44,801 bases of DNA, taken from the NCBI GenBank assembly GCA_905234795.1, contig CAJOIQ010000025.1, forward strand, positions 1-44,801. The letters run 5' to 3'. Positions 6,256-14,117 of the stretch are shown here, one piece after another. The notes beneath the pieces were generated by a model. The model saw nothing but the letters and a program-made list of their open reading frames with translations. It did no database searches and was not told the origin of the DNA. The DNA is from an uncultured Bacteroidales bacterium (GTDB taxonomy: Bacteria > Bacteroidota > Bacteroidia > Bacteroidales > UBA932). The translations under genes and the position numbers were made by a program. The first letter of the stretch is position 1. Each line of letters starts with the position of its first letter.

Positions 6256-7677
6256 ATGCCCCAAACCGTCCTTCAACCCCTGTTTGAATCCTATACCGGC
6301 CAGCAACTGGGCCAGGTGCAGGAACTTCCTTCTTCCGGCAGTCACCGCCGGTACTTCCGCCTGAACGGCGGGAAGGTTACCCTCATCGGGGTTATCGGCA
6401 CATCCAAGGAGGAAAACCACGCCTTCATCGCCATTTCCCGGCATTTCCGGGAGCAGGGGCTGCACGTTCCGGCCGTACTTGCCGTGAGTGAAGACGAGCT
6501 GGCCTATATCCAGGAGGACCTGGGTGACAAAGTGCTCTTCGACATGGTTTCACAGGGGCGGGAAAGCGGCATCTACTCCTCCTATGAGATTGAACTGCTG
6601 CGCCGAACCATTGAACAGTTGCCGCGCATCCAGTTCCTGGGAGGAAAAGGACTGGACTGGAGCGTCTGCTTCCCGCAGGAAGCCTTCGACGCCCGCATGA
6701 TAGACTTCGACCTCAACTACTTCAAATACTGTTTCCTCAAGGCTACCGGTCTGGAATTCAACGAGATTATGCTGCAGGAGGACTTCGAGAAGTTTAAGGC
6801 CGACCTCCTGGAGGAGGTTGAGGAGACCTTCCTGTACCGGGACTTCCAGGCCCGCAACGTGATGATCAAGGACGGCGAACCCTGGTTCATCGACTTCCAG
6901 GGTGGCCGGCGCGGCCCCATCTATTATGATGTGGCCTCTTTCATCTGGCAAGCCCGTTCCCGCTTCCCTGAGGATCTGAAGCAGGACCTCATCCGCACCT
7001 ATCTGCGTGCCTTGCAACAGTTCAGGAAAGTGGACGAAGAGCAGTTCCGCAGCCGGCTGCGCCTGTTTGTGCTGTTCCGTACGCTGCAGGTGCTGGGCGC
7101 CTACGGTTTCCGCGGCTACTTTGAGAAAAAGCCCCATTTCCTGGCCAGCGTTCCTTATGCCATGCAAAGCCTTCGCACCCTGCTGCAGACGCCCTTCACG
7201 GAGTATCCCTACCTGAACCAGATCCTGCAGGAACTGTCTGTAAAGCCGGAGCTGAACATCATGCAGGAAGACCATCGGCTGGAAGTCCAGGTATACAGTT
7301 TTGCCTATAAAAAAGGCATTCCGGCCGATACCACCGGCAACGGCGGCGGCTACGTCTTTGATTGCCGCAGCGTGAACAATCCCGGCAAGTACGAATACTA
7401 TCGCCAGTTCAACGGCATGGACCCCGAAGTGATTAAATTCCTGGAGGACGACGGAGAGGTGACCGTGTTCCTGGACAGCGTGTACAAGCTGGTGGACGCT
7501 CATGTGCAGCGCTTCATCGAGCGCAAGTTCACCCACCTGCAGGTGTGCTTCGGCTGCACCGGTGGCCAGCACCGCAGCGTTTATTGCGCCGAACATGTGG
7601 CCCGGCATCTGGCCGATAAATTCAATGTAAAAGTAGTGGTCACTCACCGGGAACTGAACACCGAAAAAATGCTGTAG
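6256..7677 (+). CDS. amgK: Sugar kinase of the AmgK/aminoglycoside-phosphotransferase family fused to a RapZ C-terminal domain
   Basis: 473 residues in two parts. Residues of about 1-330 are an APH-fold kinase: catalytic loop LYRDFQARNVMI (D196, N201) and metal-binding FIDFQGGRRGPIYYD (D213), closely like AmgK, the cell-wall-recycling kinase that phosphorylates MurNAc and GlcNAc at C1. Residues of about 342-473 are the RapZ C-terminal domain, recognised by FGCTGGQHRSV (432-442) and by VFDCRSVNNPG. In E. coli RapZ this domain senses glucosamine-6-phosphate; the RapZ N-terminal ATPase domain is absent here. The next gene, 4 bases downstream, is a MurU-like uridylyltransferase, which supports MurNAc recycling. 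The kinase substrate is inferred from family and neighbour; the role of the RapZ part is unknown. Confidence 0.82.
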   Translation: MPQTVLQPLFESYTGQQLGQVQELPSSGSHRRYFRLNGGKVTLIGVIGTSKEENHAFIAISRHFREQGLHVPAVLAVSEDELAYIQEDLGDKVLFDMVSQGRESGIYSSYEIELLRRTIEQLPRIQFLGGKGLDWSVCFPQEAFDARMIDFDLNYFKYCFLKATGLEFNEIMLQEDFEKFKADLLEEVEETFLYRDFQARNVMIKDGEPWFIDFQGGRRGPIYYDVASFIWQARSRFPEDLKQDLIRTYLRALQQFRKVDEEQFRSRLRLFVLFRTLQVLGAYGFRGYFEKKPHFLASVPYAMQSLRTLLQTPFTEYPYLNQILQELSVKPELNIMQEDHRLEVQVYSFAYKKGIPADTTGNGGGYVFDCRSVNNPGKYEYYRQFNGMDPEVIKFLEDDGEVTVFLDSVYKLVDAHVQRFIERKFTHLQVCFGCTGGQHRSVYCAEHVARHLADKFNVKVVVTHRELNTEKML

Positions 7678-7681
7678 TCCC

Positions 7682-8452
7682 ATGAAGGCAATGGTCTTTG
7701 CAGCGGGTCTGGGCACTCGCTTGCGCCCCATTACGGATACCCTTCCCAAAGCCCTGGTCCCCGTTTGCGGGGAGCCACTGCTTTACCATACGCTGCACAA
7801 ACTGAAAGATGCGGGTTACACGGATGTGGTGGTGAACATCCACCATTTCCCGCAAATGATCCGGGAATATCTGGACACTCACGATTTCGGCCTGAATATC
7901 GGTATCTCCGACGAATCATCGGCCCTTCTGGAAACCGGCGGCGGCATCGCCCATGCCAAGGACCTGCTGCTGCCCACGGACGAACCTTTCCTGGTGCATA
8001 ACGTGGATATTGTCTCCAACCTGGACATTACCTGGTTCCGTGCCCAGATGCGCCCGGGCGCCCTGGCCACCCTGCTGGTTAGCCATCGGCAAACCCAGCG
8101 CTATCTGCTCTTTAACGACAACATGCGCCTGGTGGGCTGGACACACATCGGCACCGGAGAAGTGCGCTCGCCCTATCCCGGGCTGGATCCATCGGCATGC
8201 AAGCGCTTAGCCTTTGCCGGTATCCACAACATTTCCCCGGAGGTTTTTGACGCCTTCCAAGCCCTGGGTATGCCGGAGCGTTTTCCCATCATGGACTTCT
8301 ATCTGGACGCCTGTGCCCGCTACCCCATTTACGGAGTGGTGGCCGACGACCTGCAACTGGTGGATGTGGGGAAGATTGACACCCTCCCGGAAGCAGAGCG
8401 GATTTGTTGCTCGATTATTCCTTCGCGAAAAACTTCCAGTGGAAGAGAATGA
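7682..8452 (+). CDS. murU: MurU-like nucleotidyltransferase (MurNAc-1-phosphate uridylyltransferase)
   Basis: A small NTP_transferase-fold enzyme of 256 residues. Residues 1-25 hold the nucleotide-binding signature AAGLGTRLRPITDTLPKAL, and LLETGGGIAHAK and HNVDIVSN supply sugar and metal contacts (Asp in NVDI). MurU converts MurNAc-1-P and UTP to UDP-MurNAc, bypassing de novo synthesis and fosfomycin inhibition of MurA. Lying 4 bases after the AmgK-like kinase gene makes this reading likely, although closely related enzymes act on other sugar-1-phosphates. The conserved part ends around VDVGKIDTLPEAE. The last 17 or so residues read into the convergent lspA gene, overlapping it by 38 bases, and look like a tail gained by stop-codon loss. 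Confidence 0.82.
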   Translation: MKAMVFAAGLGTRLRPITDTLPKALVPVCGEPLLYHTLHKLKDAGYTDVVVNIHHFPQMIREYLDTHDFGLNIGISDESSALLETGGGIAHAKDLLLPTDEPFLVHNVDIVSNLDITWFRAQMRPGALATLLVSHRQTQRYLLFNDNMRLVGWTHIGTGEVRSPYPGLDPSACKRLAFAGIHNISPEVFDAFQALGMPERFPIMDFYLDACARYPIYGVVADDLQLVDVGKIDTLPEAERICCSIIPSRKTSSGRE

Positions 8453-9008
8453 GGTAGATGGCGCCGCAGGTGACACAGCTGTCGGCGAAGTTGAAGACAG
8501 GCTCGAAGAAGATGTGACCGCCCAGGCCGGGGACCCAGGAAGGCCAGGTCCAGAGGGGGAAGTAGAACATGTCCACCACCTTGCCCTGCATGAAGGGGGC
8601 GTAGGAGCCCAGGGTGGCTACCGTCTGATAGGTGGACTCACTGAAAATGAGGCCGTAGCACAGGCAATCCACAATGTTGCCGAAGGCGCCGGCGGTGATA
8701 AGGGTGAGGCCGACGAGCACGCCAGTGGGCACCTTTTCCGTACGCTTAAGCAGTTTGGAAATCCACCAGACCAGCACGCCGAAAAGCACCAGGCGGAACA
8801 GCGTGAGCAGGTATTTTCCCAGGACGCCGCCGAAGGACATGCCGAAGGCCATTCCCTTGTTCTCCACAAAGAGCAGCTGGAACCAGTTGCCCAGAACGGG
8901 AATGCTCTCCCCCAGGGTCATATTGGTCTTGACCAGGACTTTAATGACCTGGTCGATAACCACTAACAAGACACCCAGAATAAGGAGAAACCTGCCCCGG
9001 TTTTTCAT
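8415..9008 (-). CDS. lspA: Lipoprotein signal peptidase (signal peptidase II)
   Basis: Aspartic peptidase of the inner membrane that removes signal peptides from lipidated prolipoproteins; several lipoproteins are encoded in this window. 197 residues, longer than the E. coli enzyme, which is usual in Bacteroidota because of an insertion between the catalytic residues (about 118-165). The two catalytic aspartates are D114 in GAFGNIVDC and D176 in FNFADS. Four hydrophobic helices are visible (7-24, 66-85, 96-113, 177-192). It follows dksA-like and ileS with gaps of 3 and 5 bases, a conserved Bacteroidota order, and is probably transcribed from the ileS promoter. Its 3' end overlaps murU convergently by 38 bases. 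Confidence 0.95.
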   Translation of the reverse strand: MKNRGRFLLILGVLLVVIDQVIKVLVKTNMTLGESIPVLGNWFQLLFVENKGMAFGMSFGGVLGKYLLTLFRLVLFGVLVWWISKLLKRTEKVPTGVLVGLTLITAGAFGNIVDCLCYGLIFSESTYQTVATLGSYAPFMQGKVVDMFYFPLWTWPSWVPGLGGHIFFEPVFNFADSCVTCGAIYLILFHWKFFAKE

Positions 9009-9011
9009 AAA

Positions 9012-9413
9012 CTATTTGCGGCCGGTTTTTTCCAGGATGGCCTTGCCTTCCACGGTGGTGGTGGCGTGCGGAACCAGGCGCAGACGCTCCTTGGGGATGA
9101 GCTTGCCGGTTACGCGGCAAATGCCGTAGGTCTTGTTCTCGATGCGAACCAGGGCAGCTTCCAGGTTCTGGATGAACTTGTACTGACGCTGGGCCAGGGC
9201 ACCGGCTTCTTCCTTGGAAAGCTGGAAGGCGCCGTCATCCTCTACGGTCTTGAACGTAGGGGCGGTGTCCAGGATGTCGTTTCCTCCGGCGTGAGTCATG
9301 GCTTCGCGCAGGGTATTGTACTCGGCGCGGGCTTTATCCAACATCTCGTTGATAATGACGCGGAACTCTTCCAGTTCTTCGTCAGAATAGCGGGTTTTGT
9401 TGTTCTCTTCCAT
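9012..9413 (-). CDS. TraR/DksA family protein lacking most zinc-ligand cysteines
   Basis: 133 residues from the ATG at 9413; an upstream in-frame start would overlap ileS. The N-terminal half is a coiled coil (ELEEFRVIINEMLDKARAEY, and again from about 75 to 105), as in DksA, which inserts into the RNA polymerase secondary channel. The C-terminal part YGICRVTGKLIPKERLRLVP has the DksA zinc-finger layout but only one Cys of the usual C4 set. This seems to be common in the Bacteroidota ileS-linked members. The gene is 5 bases after ileS and 3 bases before lspA. Whether it binds polymerase or responds to ppGpp is not known from sequence. Confidence 0.85.
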   Translation of the reverse strand: MEENNKTRYSDEELEEFRVIINEMLDKARAEYNTLREAMTHAGGNDILDTAPTFKTVEDDGAFQLSKEEAGALAQRQYKFIQNLEAALVRIENKTYGICRVTGKLIPKERLRLVPHATTTVEGKAILEKTGRK

Positions 9414-9418
9414 ATTAG

Positions 9419-12400
9419 TTATCGTTTTACGGTTAGCTTGATGGTTCCCTCTGTCCATTCCACCTCGGCGGCATCGGCGGGGGCTTCCCCGGCAGGTTTG
9501 AGGCCGATGGAAAGGGACAGGGTTTGTGCCTTCACATAATCCCCGAAGGCCGATAGGGCGTCTGTCAGGTCTGCGTCGTCGGCGTAGACCACGGTATCGA
9601 TACGGTCCGTCACCTCAAAACCGGAGCTCTTGCGCAGGTTCTGGATACGGTTCACCAGTTCGCGGGCAAGACCCTCACGGCGAAGTTCGGGCGTCACTTC
9701 AATATCCAGGGCCACGGTGAGCGAACCCTCGGAGGCCACCTGCCAGCCGGGAACGTCCTCGGAGGCGATGGCATAGTCCCCGGGATTGAGCACCACGGGG
9801 CCGCCGGGCAGTTCCAGCGTGTAGGACTCCCCTGCTCCCTCGGCTTTCTGGATGGCGGCAATCACGGGCTGCTCCAGGGTGCCGAAGGCGGCGGCAATCT
9901 CTTTCATGCGGGCGCCGTATGTTTTGCCCAGCACCTTGAAGTTGGGCTTGATTCTCAGGCTCATGATGCTGGAAGCATCGGCGATGAATTCCATCTCCTT
10001 TACGTTCACTTCGGCCAGGATGATGGACTTGACGGCCTCCAGCTGTGCGCGCACTTTCTCGCTGATAACCGGGATGATGACCTTCTGGAGCGGCTGACGC
10101 ACAGGGATGTTCACCTTCTTGCGCAGCGCCAGAATCATGGACGTAGCCTGCTGGGCCAGGGCCATGCGTTCCTCCAGGGCGGCGTCAACCACGCTTTCGT
10201 CGGCCGACGGCATCAAAGTGAAGTGCACGGATTGGGCTCCGGGAACCAGGTCACAGTACAGCTGGTCCATATAGAACGGAGCGATGGGGGCGGCCAGGAT
10301 GGCCACAGTCTTGAGAACCGTGTACAGCGTGGCGTAGGCGGCATTTTTATCGGCCGTCATCTCTCCGGCCCAGTAACGGGCGCGGTTCAGGCGCACGTAC
10401 CAGTTGGAAACGTCGTCGCACACAAAGGCTTCCAGGATGCGGCCCGCCGATTTGACGTCGTAGTCCTCATAGGCCGCACGCACGTCACGGATGACCGTGT
10501 TCAGCCTGGAAATAATCCACTTATCCAGTTCATTTGTAGCCGTCAGTGTCGGCGAACAGGTGTCCGCCGTCGCTAAATAGGCTGCCGATGCTCCGCCGGA
10601 CACCTGTCCACCGTCACCGACGGTAGCCGGCTGCCAATGATCGATATTGGCGTACCGGGCAAAGAAGGCGTAAGTATTGTAGAGCGTGCCGAAGAACTTG
10701 CGACGGACTTCGTCCACGCCTTTTTCGTCAAACTTGAGGTTGTCCCAAGGCTCGGCGTTGGTGAGCATGTACCAGCGCAGGGCGTCGGCGCCATAGGTAT
10801 CCAGGGCCCAGAACGGATCCACGGCATTGCCCAGACGCTTGGACATCTTGTTGCCGTTCTTGTCCAGCACCAGACCGTTGGAAATGACGCGCTTGAAGGC
10901 GGGCGTTCCGGAAATCATGGTGTGGATGGCATGCAGGGTATAGAACCAGCCACGGGTCTGGTCCACGCCCTCGGCAATGAAATCGGCCGTGGCGCCGAAA
11001 GCCTCCGAACCCAGGTTGCGCAGGCCTTCCTGAGCGTAGGGCATGGCGCCGGAATCGAACCAGACATCGATGAGGTCGGTCTCACGCGTCATCTTTTTGC
11101 CGGAAGCGCTCACCAGGAAGATGTCGTCCACATAGGGCCGGTGGAGGTCGATCTTATTGTAGTTCTCCAGGGACATGTCATTGGGATTGAAGCCCTTGTC
11201 CTTGAAGGGGTTGGAAGGCATGACGCCAGCGGCGACCGCCTTTTCTATTTCATCGTACAGCTCTTTCACGGAGCCGATGCAGATTTCCTCCTTGCCGTCC
11301 TCCGTGCGCCAGATGGGCAGCGGAGTGCCCCAGTAGCGGGAACGGGAGAGGTTCCAGTCCTGGATGTTCTCCAGCCACTGGCCGAAGCGACCGGTGCCGG
11401 TGGAAGCGGGCTTCCAGGTGATTTCTCCGTTGAGCTTCACCATCTCATCCTTCACGGCCGAAGCCTTGATGAACCAGCTGTCCAGCGGATAGTACAGGAC
11501 GGGGAGGTCGGTGCGCCAGCTGTGCGGATAACTGTGCACGTGCTTCTGCACCTTGAAGGCGCGGCCATCGGCCTTCATCATCACACACAGGTCGATATCC
11601 AGCGTGCCTTCCTCTTCCACGTGCTCGAAGTACTGCTTGTAGCCGGCCTTCACATATCGGCCGGAATACTCCTTATAAGAAGGATCTACCGTGGCGGCGA
11701 AGGCGGGATCCATATCCTCCAGGCGCATGAAGCGGCCCTGGCGGTCCACCTGGGCCTGCGGGTTGCCGTCTTTGTCCACGGGCATGATGGCGCCGATACC
11801 GGCCGCCGCAGCCACGCGTTTATCGTCGGCGCCGAAGGTGGGCGCAATGTGGACGATGCCGGTACCATCGCTGGTGGTGACATAGTCTCCGGTAATGACG
11901 CGGAAAGCATCCCCGTTGGGACGGAACCAGGGAATGAGCTGGTGATAGCGGATGCCCGACAACTCCTTGCCCTTCCAGCTGCCTTCCAGCACCCGGAACG
12001 GGACCTTGGAGCCGAACCAGGTATCCACCAGGTCCTTGGCCAGCACGTAGATGGCCGGGGCTCCCGTGTACGGGTTCTGGGACATCACGCGCACATATTC
12101 GATCTCCGGCCCCACGCACAGTGCCGTATTGGACGGCAGGGTCCAGGGCGTGGTGGTCCAGGCCAGCATGTACACCGGCAGGGGCTCGGTATCGAAGAGC
12201 GGCTGGGATACGCAGTCCTTGATGAGCTCGAACTGCACGGTGGCCGTAGTGTCGCTCACGTCCTTGTAGCAGCCGGGCTGGTTCAGCTCATGCGAGCTGA
12301 GGCCGGTGCCGTCGGTAGGAGAATACGGCTGGATGGTGTAACCTTTATAGAGGAGACCCTTGTTGTAAATCTTTTTGAGCAGGTACCACAGGGTTTCGAT

Positions 12401-12865
12401 ATAGCGGTTGTCGTAGGTGATATAAGGGTCGTTCATATCCACCCAATATCCCACGCGTTCCGTCATGTTCACCCACTCGGCGGTATATTTCATCACCTCC
12501 CGGCGGCAGGTGGCATTGTATTCTTCCACGCTCACCTTGGTGCCGATATCGGCCTTGGTGATGCCCAGTTTTTTCTCTACGCCCAACTCCACGGGAAGGC
12601 CGTGGGTGTCCCAGCCAGCACGGCGGGCCACCTTGAAACCCGTCTGGGTTTTGTAACGGCAGATGGCATCCTTGATGGAACGGGCCATCACATGATGGAT
12701 ACCCGGCATGCCGTTGGCGCTGGGCGGACCTTCGAAAAAGATGAATGCAGGGGCGCCCTCCCGCAGTTCGAGGGATTTCTCGAATGCACGGGTACGCTTC
12801 CATCTGTCCAGTACCTCTTTACCGGCCTCGGTCAGGTCAAGCCCCTTGTATTCCTTAAAAGTCAT
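9419..12865 (-). CDS. ileS: Isoleucyl-tRNA synthetase with a palindrome-encoded insertion
   Basis: Class I aminoacyl-tRNA synthetase charging tRNA-Ile. 1148 residues, the expected size for the long form. The HIGH motif is GIHH (residues 55-58, in PPSANGMPGIHHVM) and the KMSKS motif is KMSKRLGN near residue 674, with an editing domain between them (for example TTTPWTLPSNTALCVGPE). An anticodon-binding domain follows from about residue 785 (NELDKWIISRLN) and a C-terminal extension to 1148. Between YANIDHWQP and NELDKW the protein has an unusually long Gly/Ser/Ala/Thr-rich linker encoded by an inverted repeat (10540-10623). It has its own promoter upstream and is followed by dksA-like and lspA. 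Confidence 0.96.
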   Translation of the reverse strand: MTFKEYKGLDLTEAGKEVLDRWKRTRAFEKSLELREGAPAFIFFEGPPSANGMPGIHHVMARSIKDAICRYKTQTGFKVARRAGWDTHGLPVELGVEKKLGITKADIGTKVSVEEYNATCRREVMKYTAEWVNMTERVGYWVDMNDPYITYDNRYIETLWYLLKKIYNKGLLYKGYTIQPYSPTDGTGLSSHELNQPGCYKDVSDTTATVQFELIKDCVSQPLFDTEPLPVYMLAWTTTPWTLPSNTALCVGPEIEYVRVMSQNPYTGAPAIYVLAKDLVDTWFGSKVPFRVLEGSWKGKELSGIRYHQLIPWFRPNGDAFRVITGDYVTTSDGTGIVHIAPTFGADDKRVAAAAGIGAIMPVDKDGNPQAQVDRQGRFMRLEDMDPAFAATVDPSYKEYSGRYVKAGYKQYFEHVEEEGTLDIDLCVMMKADGRAFKVQKHVHSYPHSWRTDLPVLYYPLDSWFIKASAVKDEMVKLNGEITWKPASTGTGRFGQWLENIQDWNLSRSRYWGTPLPIWRTEDGKEEICIGSVKELYDEIEKAVAAGVMPSNPFKDKGFNPNDMSLENYNKIDLHRPYVDDIFLVSASGKKMTRETDLIDVWFDSGAMPYAQEGLRNLGSEAFGATADFIAEGVDQTRGWFYTLHAIHTMISGTPAFKRVISNGLVLDKNGNKMSKRLGNAVDPFWALDTYGADALRWYMLTNAEPWDNLKFDEKGVDEVRRKFFGTLYNTYAFFARYANIDHWQPATVGDGGQVSGGASAAYLATADTCSPTLTATNELDKWIISRLNTVIRDVRAAYEDYDVKSAGRILEAFVCDDVSNWYVRLNRARYWAGEMTADKNAAYATLYTVLKTVAILAAPIAPFYMDQLYCDLVPGAQSVHFTLMPSADESVVDAALEERMALAQQATSMILALRKKVNIPVRQPLQKVIIPVISEKVRAQLEAVKSIILAEVNVKEMEFIADASSIMSLRIKPNFKVLGKTYGARMKEIAAAFGTLEQPVIAAIQKAEGAGESYTLELPGGPVVLNPGDYAIASEDVPGWQVASEGSLTVALDIEVTPELRREGLARELVNRIQNLRKSSGFEVTDRIDTVVYADDADLTDALSAFGDYVKAQTLSLSIGLKPAGEAPADAAEVEWTEGTIKLTVKR
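10540..10623. repeat. 84-base inverted repeat inserted in frame in ileS
   Basis: Left arm 10540-10565 and right arm 10598-10623 are inverted copies, 22 of 26 positions matching with 10 consecutive matches at the inner end (ACAGGTGTCC / GGACACCTGT). They enclose a 32-base spacer. The element is exactly 28 codons long, covers residues of about 748-775 of IleS and keeps the frame open. The encoded residues (about VGDGGQVSGGASAAYLAT and onward) are low-complexity. It sits in the linker before the anticodon-binding domain, where I would expect roughly 15 residues rather than 36. Confidence 0.75.
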
Positions 12866-12875
12866 ATATTTTTAT

Positions 12876-12883
12876 TAAATTTG
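12876..12883 (+). promoter_or_regulatory. Possible -7 box of cvpA
   Basis: TAAATTTG fits TAnnTTTG, 51 bases before the cvpA ATG. It lies inside the predicted ileS leader. No clear -33 element is visible, so confidence is low. Confidence 0.35.
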
Positions 12884-12902
12884 TACCACTGTTTTTAGTG
12901 TA

Positions 12903-12933
12903 CAAAGATAACGAATTAAACTGATATTGGCAA
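12903..12933 (-). promoter_or_regulatory. Promoter of ileS
   Basis: On the minus strand TTG (complement of 12931-12933), 20 bases, then TATCTTTG (complement of 12903-12910). The -33 element sits directly beside the start codon of the divergent cvpA gene at 12935. The predicted leader of about 35 bases can form a small 7-bp hairpin (GTACACT / AGTGGTAC with one bulge). Confidence 0.7.
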
Positions 12934-12934
12934 C

Positions 12935-13432
12935 ATGAACCTGTTGGATATCATTCTGCTCATCCTCCTCATCCCCGGGGCCATCCGGGGCGTCGCAAAA
13001 GGCTTTCTGGAGCAGGCCGTTTCACTGGCCGGAATTGTGCTCAGCGTATATATCGCCTACCATTTTTCCGAGCCCGTTTGCGCCTGGCTGGCCCAGTATA
13101 TCACGGTATCCGACACCGTGCTGCATGTGATAGGATTTGCCGTCCTGCTGCTGGCCGTGCTCATCATTGTGATGTTCTTTGCCAAACTGCTCACCCGTGT
13201 GGCCGATATGGCTTCCCTGGGCTGGTTCAACCGCGTGCTGGGCTTTGTATTCTCCCTGGCGGTATCCGTCCTCATCATCTGCATCCTCATCATCCTCTTC
13301 GATACCGTCAATACCAAGTTCGAGCTAGTAAAAACGCCCATACTCACAGATTCTGTGCTGTACGGGCCTCTCAAAGACCTGGGGTACTTCGTATTCCCCT
13401 ATTTGAAACAGTTACTTACTTTAGGTCAGTAA
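12935..13432 (+). CDS. CvpA family inner-membrane protein
   Basis: 165 residues with four hydrophobic helices (about 3-17, 27-45, 64-86, 104-128) and the family opening MNLLDIILLILLIPGAIRGV plus the polar turn KGFLEQAVSLAG. E. coli CvpA was named for colicin V production. In other bacteria the family is linked to envelope stress and bile tolerance, but the molecular activity is unresolved. The gene is divergent from ileS. Its stop codon is separated from the stop codon of convergent tsaB by a single base, so no terminator lies between them. Confidence 0.88.
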   Translation: MNLLDIILLILLIPGAIRGVAKGFLEQAVSLAGIVLSVYIAYHFSEPVCAWLAQYITVSDTVLHVIGFAVLLLAVLIIVMFFAKLLTRVADMASLGWFNRVLGFVFSLAVSVLIICILIILFDTVNTKFELVKTPILTDSVLYGPLKDLGYFVFPYLKQLLTLGQ

Positions 13433-13433
13433 G

Positions 13434-14117
13434 TTACCAGAGATTCTTCTTGGAAACGGTGGCCACGAAGTCCTTCAAGTAGAAGGGCTCAAAGTAGGCC
13501 AGATCCTGGAACCGGCCCTGGTCAAAGGCACGCTGGGCCAGCGGAGCCATGTAGCGGGCCAGCGGGGCCGTCTCCCGGAATTGTGCGTTGGGGTGAGCGA
13601 TCACTTCCCGGCACTTGATGGCGCCGTCTCCCACAAAGAGTACGGGGCCGGCCGAGAGTTGTTCGGCAAAAGAGCCTTCCTCCACCACCAGCGCCTGGAT
13701 GGGCGTAAGTTTTTCCCCAGCCGATGAATAGACAGCCGTGTACACCTCCATGCGGCGGGCGTCGATCATGGGGATGATGAAGGATGGCTGGTCGGGGCCG
13801 GCCAGGACGGACTGGGCCAGGATATCCAGCGTACCTATGGCGATGAGGGGTTTACCGGCGCCGAAGGCCAGTCCCTTGGCTGTTGAGACGCCCACGCGAA
13901 GCCCCGTATAGGAGCCGGGACCGGAGCCCACGCAAATGGCGTCGCAGTCCTTCACGCCCATGCCCTGGGCATCCAGCACTTCCTTCACCAGGGGTGCGGT
14001 GAGAGAGGCCTGTTGCCGGGCCTCGGTGCACACGCGTTCTTGGACAACAGTCCCGTCCAGGGCCAAACCCACGGACAGGACTGCAGTAGAAGTATCTATC
14101 AGGAGTATCCTTGCCAT
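13434..14117 (-). CDS. tsaB: tRNA threonylcarbamoyladenosine biosynthesis protein TsaB
   Basis: 227 residues from the ATG at 14117; a longer in-frame extension upstream lies within the neighbouring gene and has no family similarity. The start MARILLIDTSTAVLSVGLAL is the ASKHA-fold phosphate-1 region of TsaB. VGSGPGSYTGLRVGVSTAKG (about residues 68-87) is its most conserved signature. TsaB dimerises with TsaD and works with TsaE and TsaC to make t6A37 on ANN-decoding tRNAs. The ATG overlaps the TAA of the preceding lipoprotein gene by one base, so the two are translationally coupled. The 227-residue length is normal for the family. Confidence 0.94.
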   Translation of the reverse strand: MARILLIDTSTAVLSVGLALDGTVVQERVCTEARQQASLTAPLVKEVLDAQGMGVKDCDAICVGSGPGSYTGLRVGVSTAKGLAFGAGKPLIAIGTLDILAQSVLAGPDQPSFIIPMIDARRMEVYTAVYSSAGEKLTPIQALVVEEGSFAEQLSAGPVLFVGDGAIKCREVIAHPNAQFRETAPLARYMAPLAQRAFDQGRFQDLAYFEPFYLKDFVATVSKKNLW

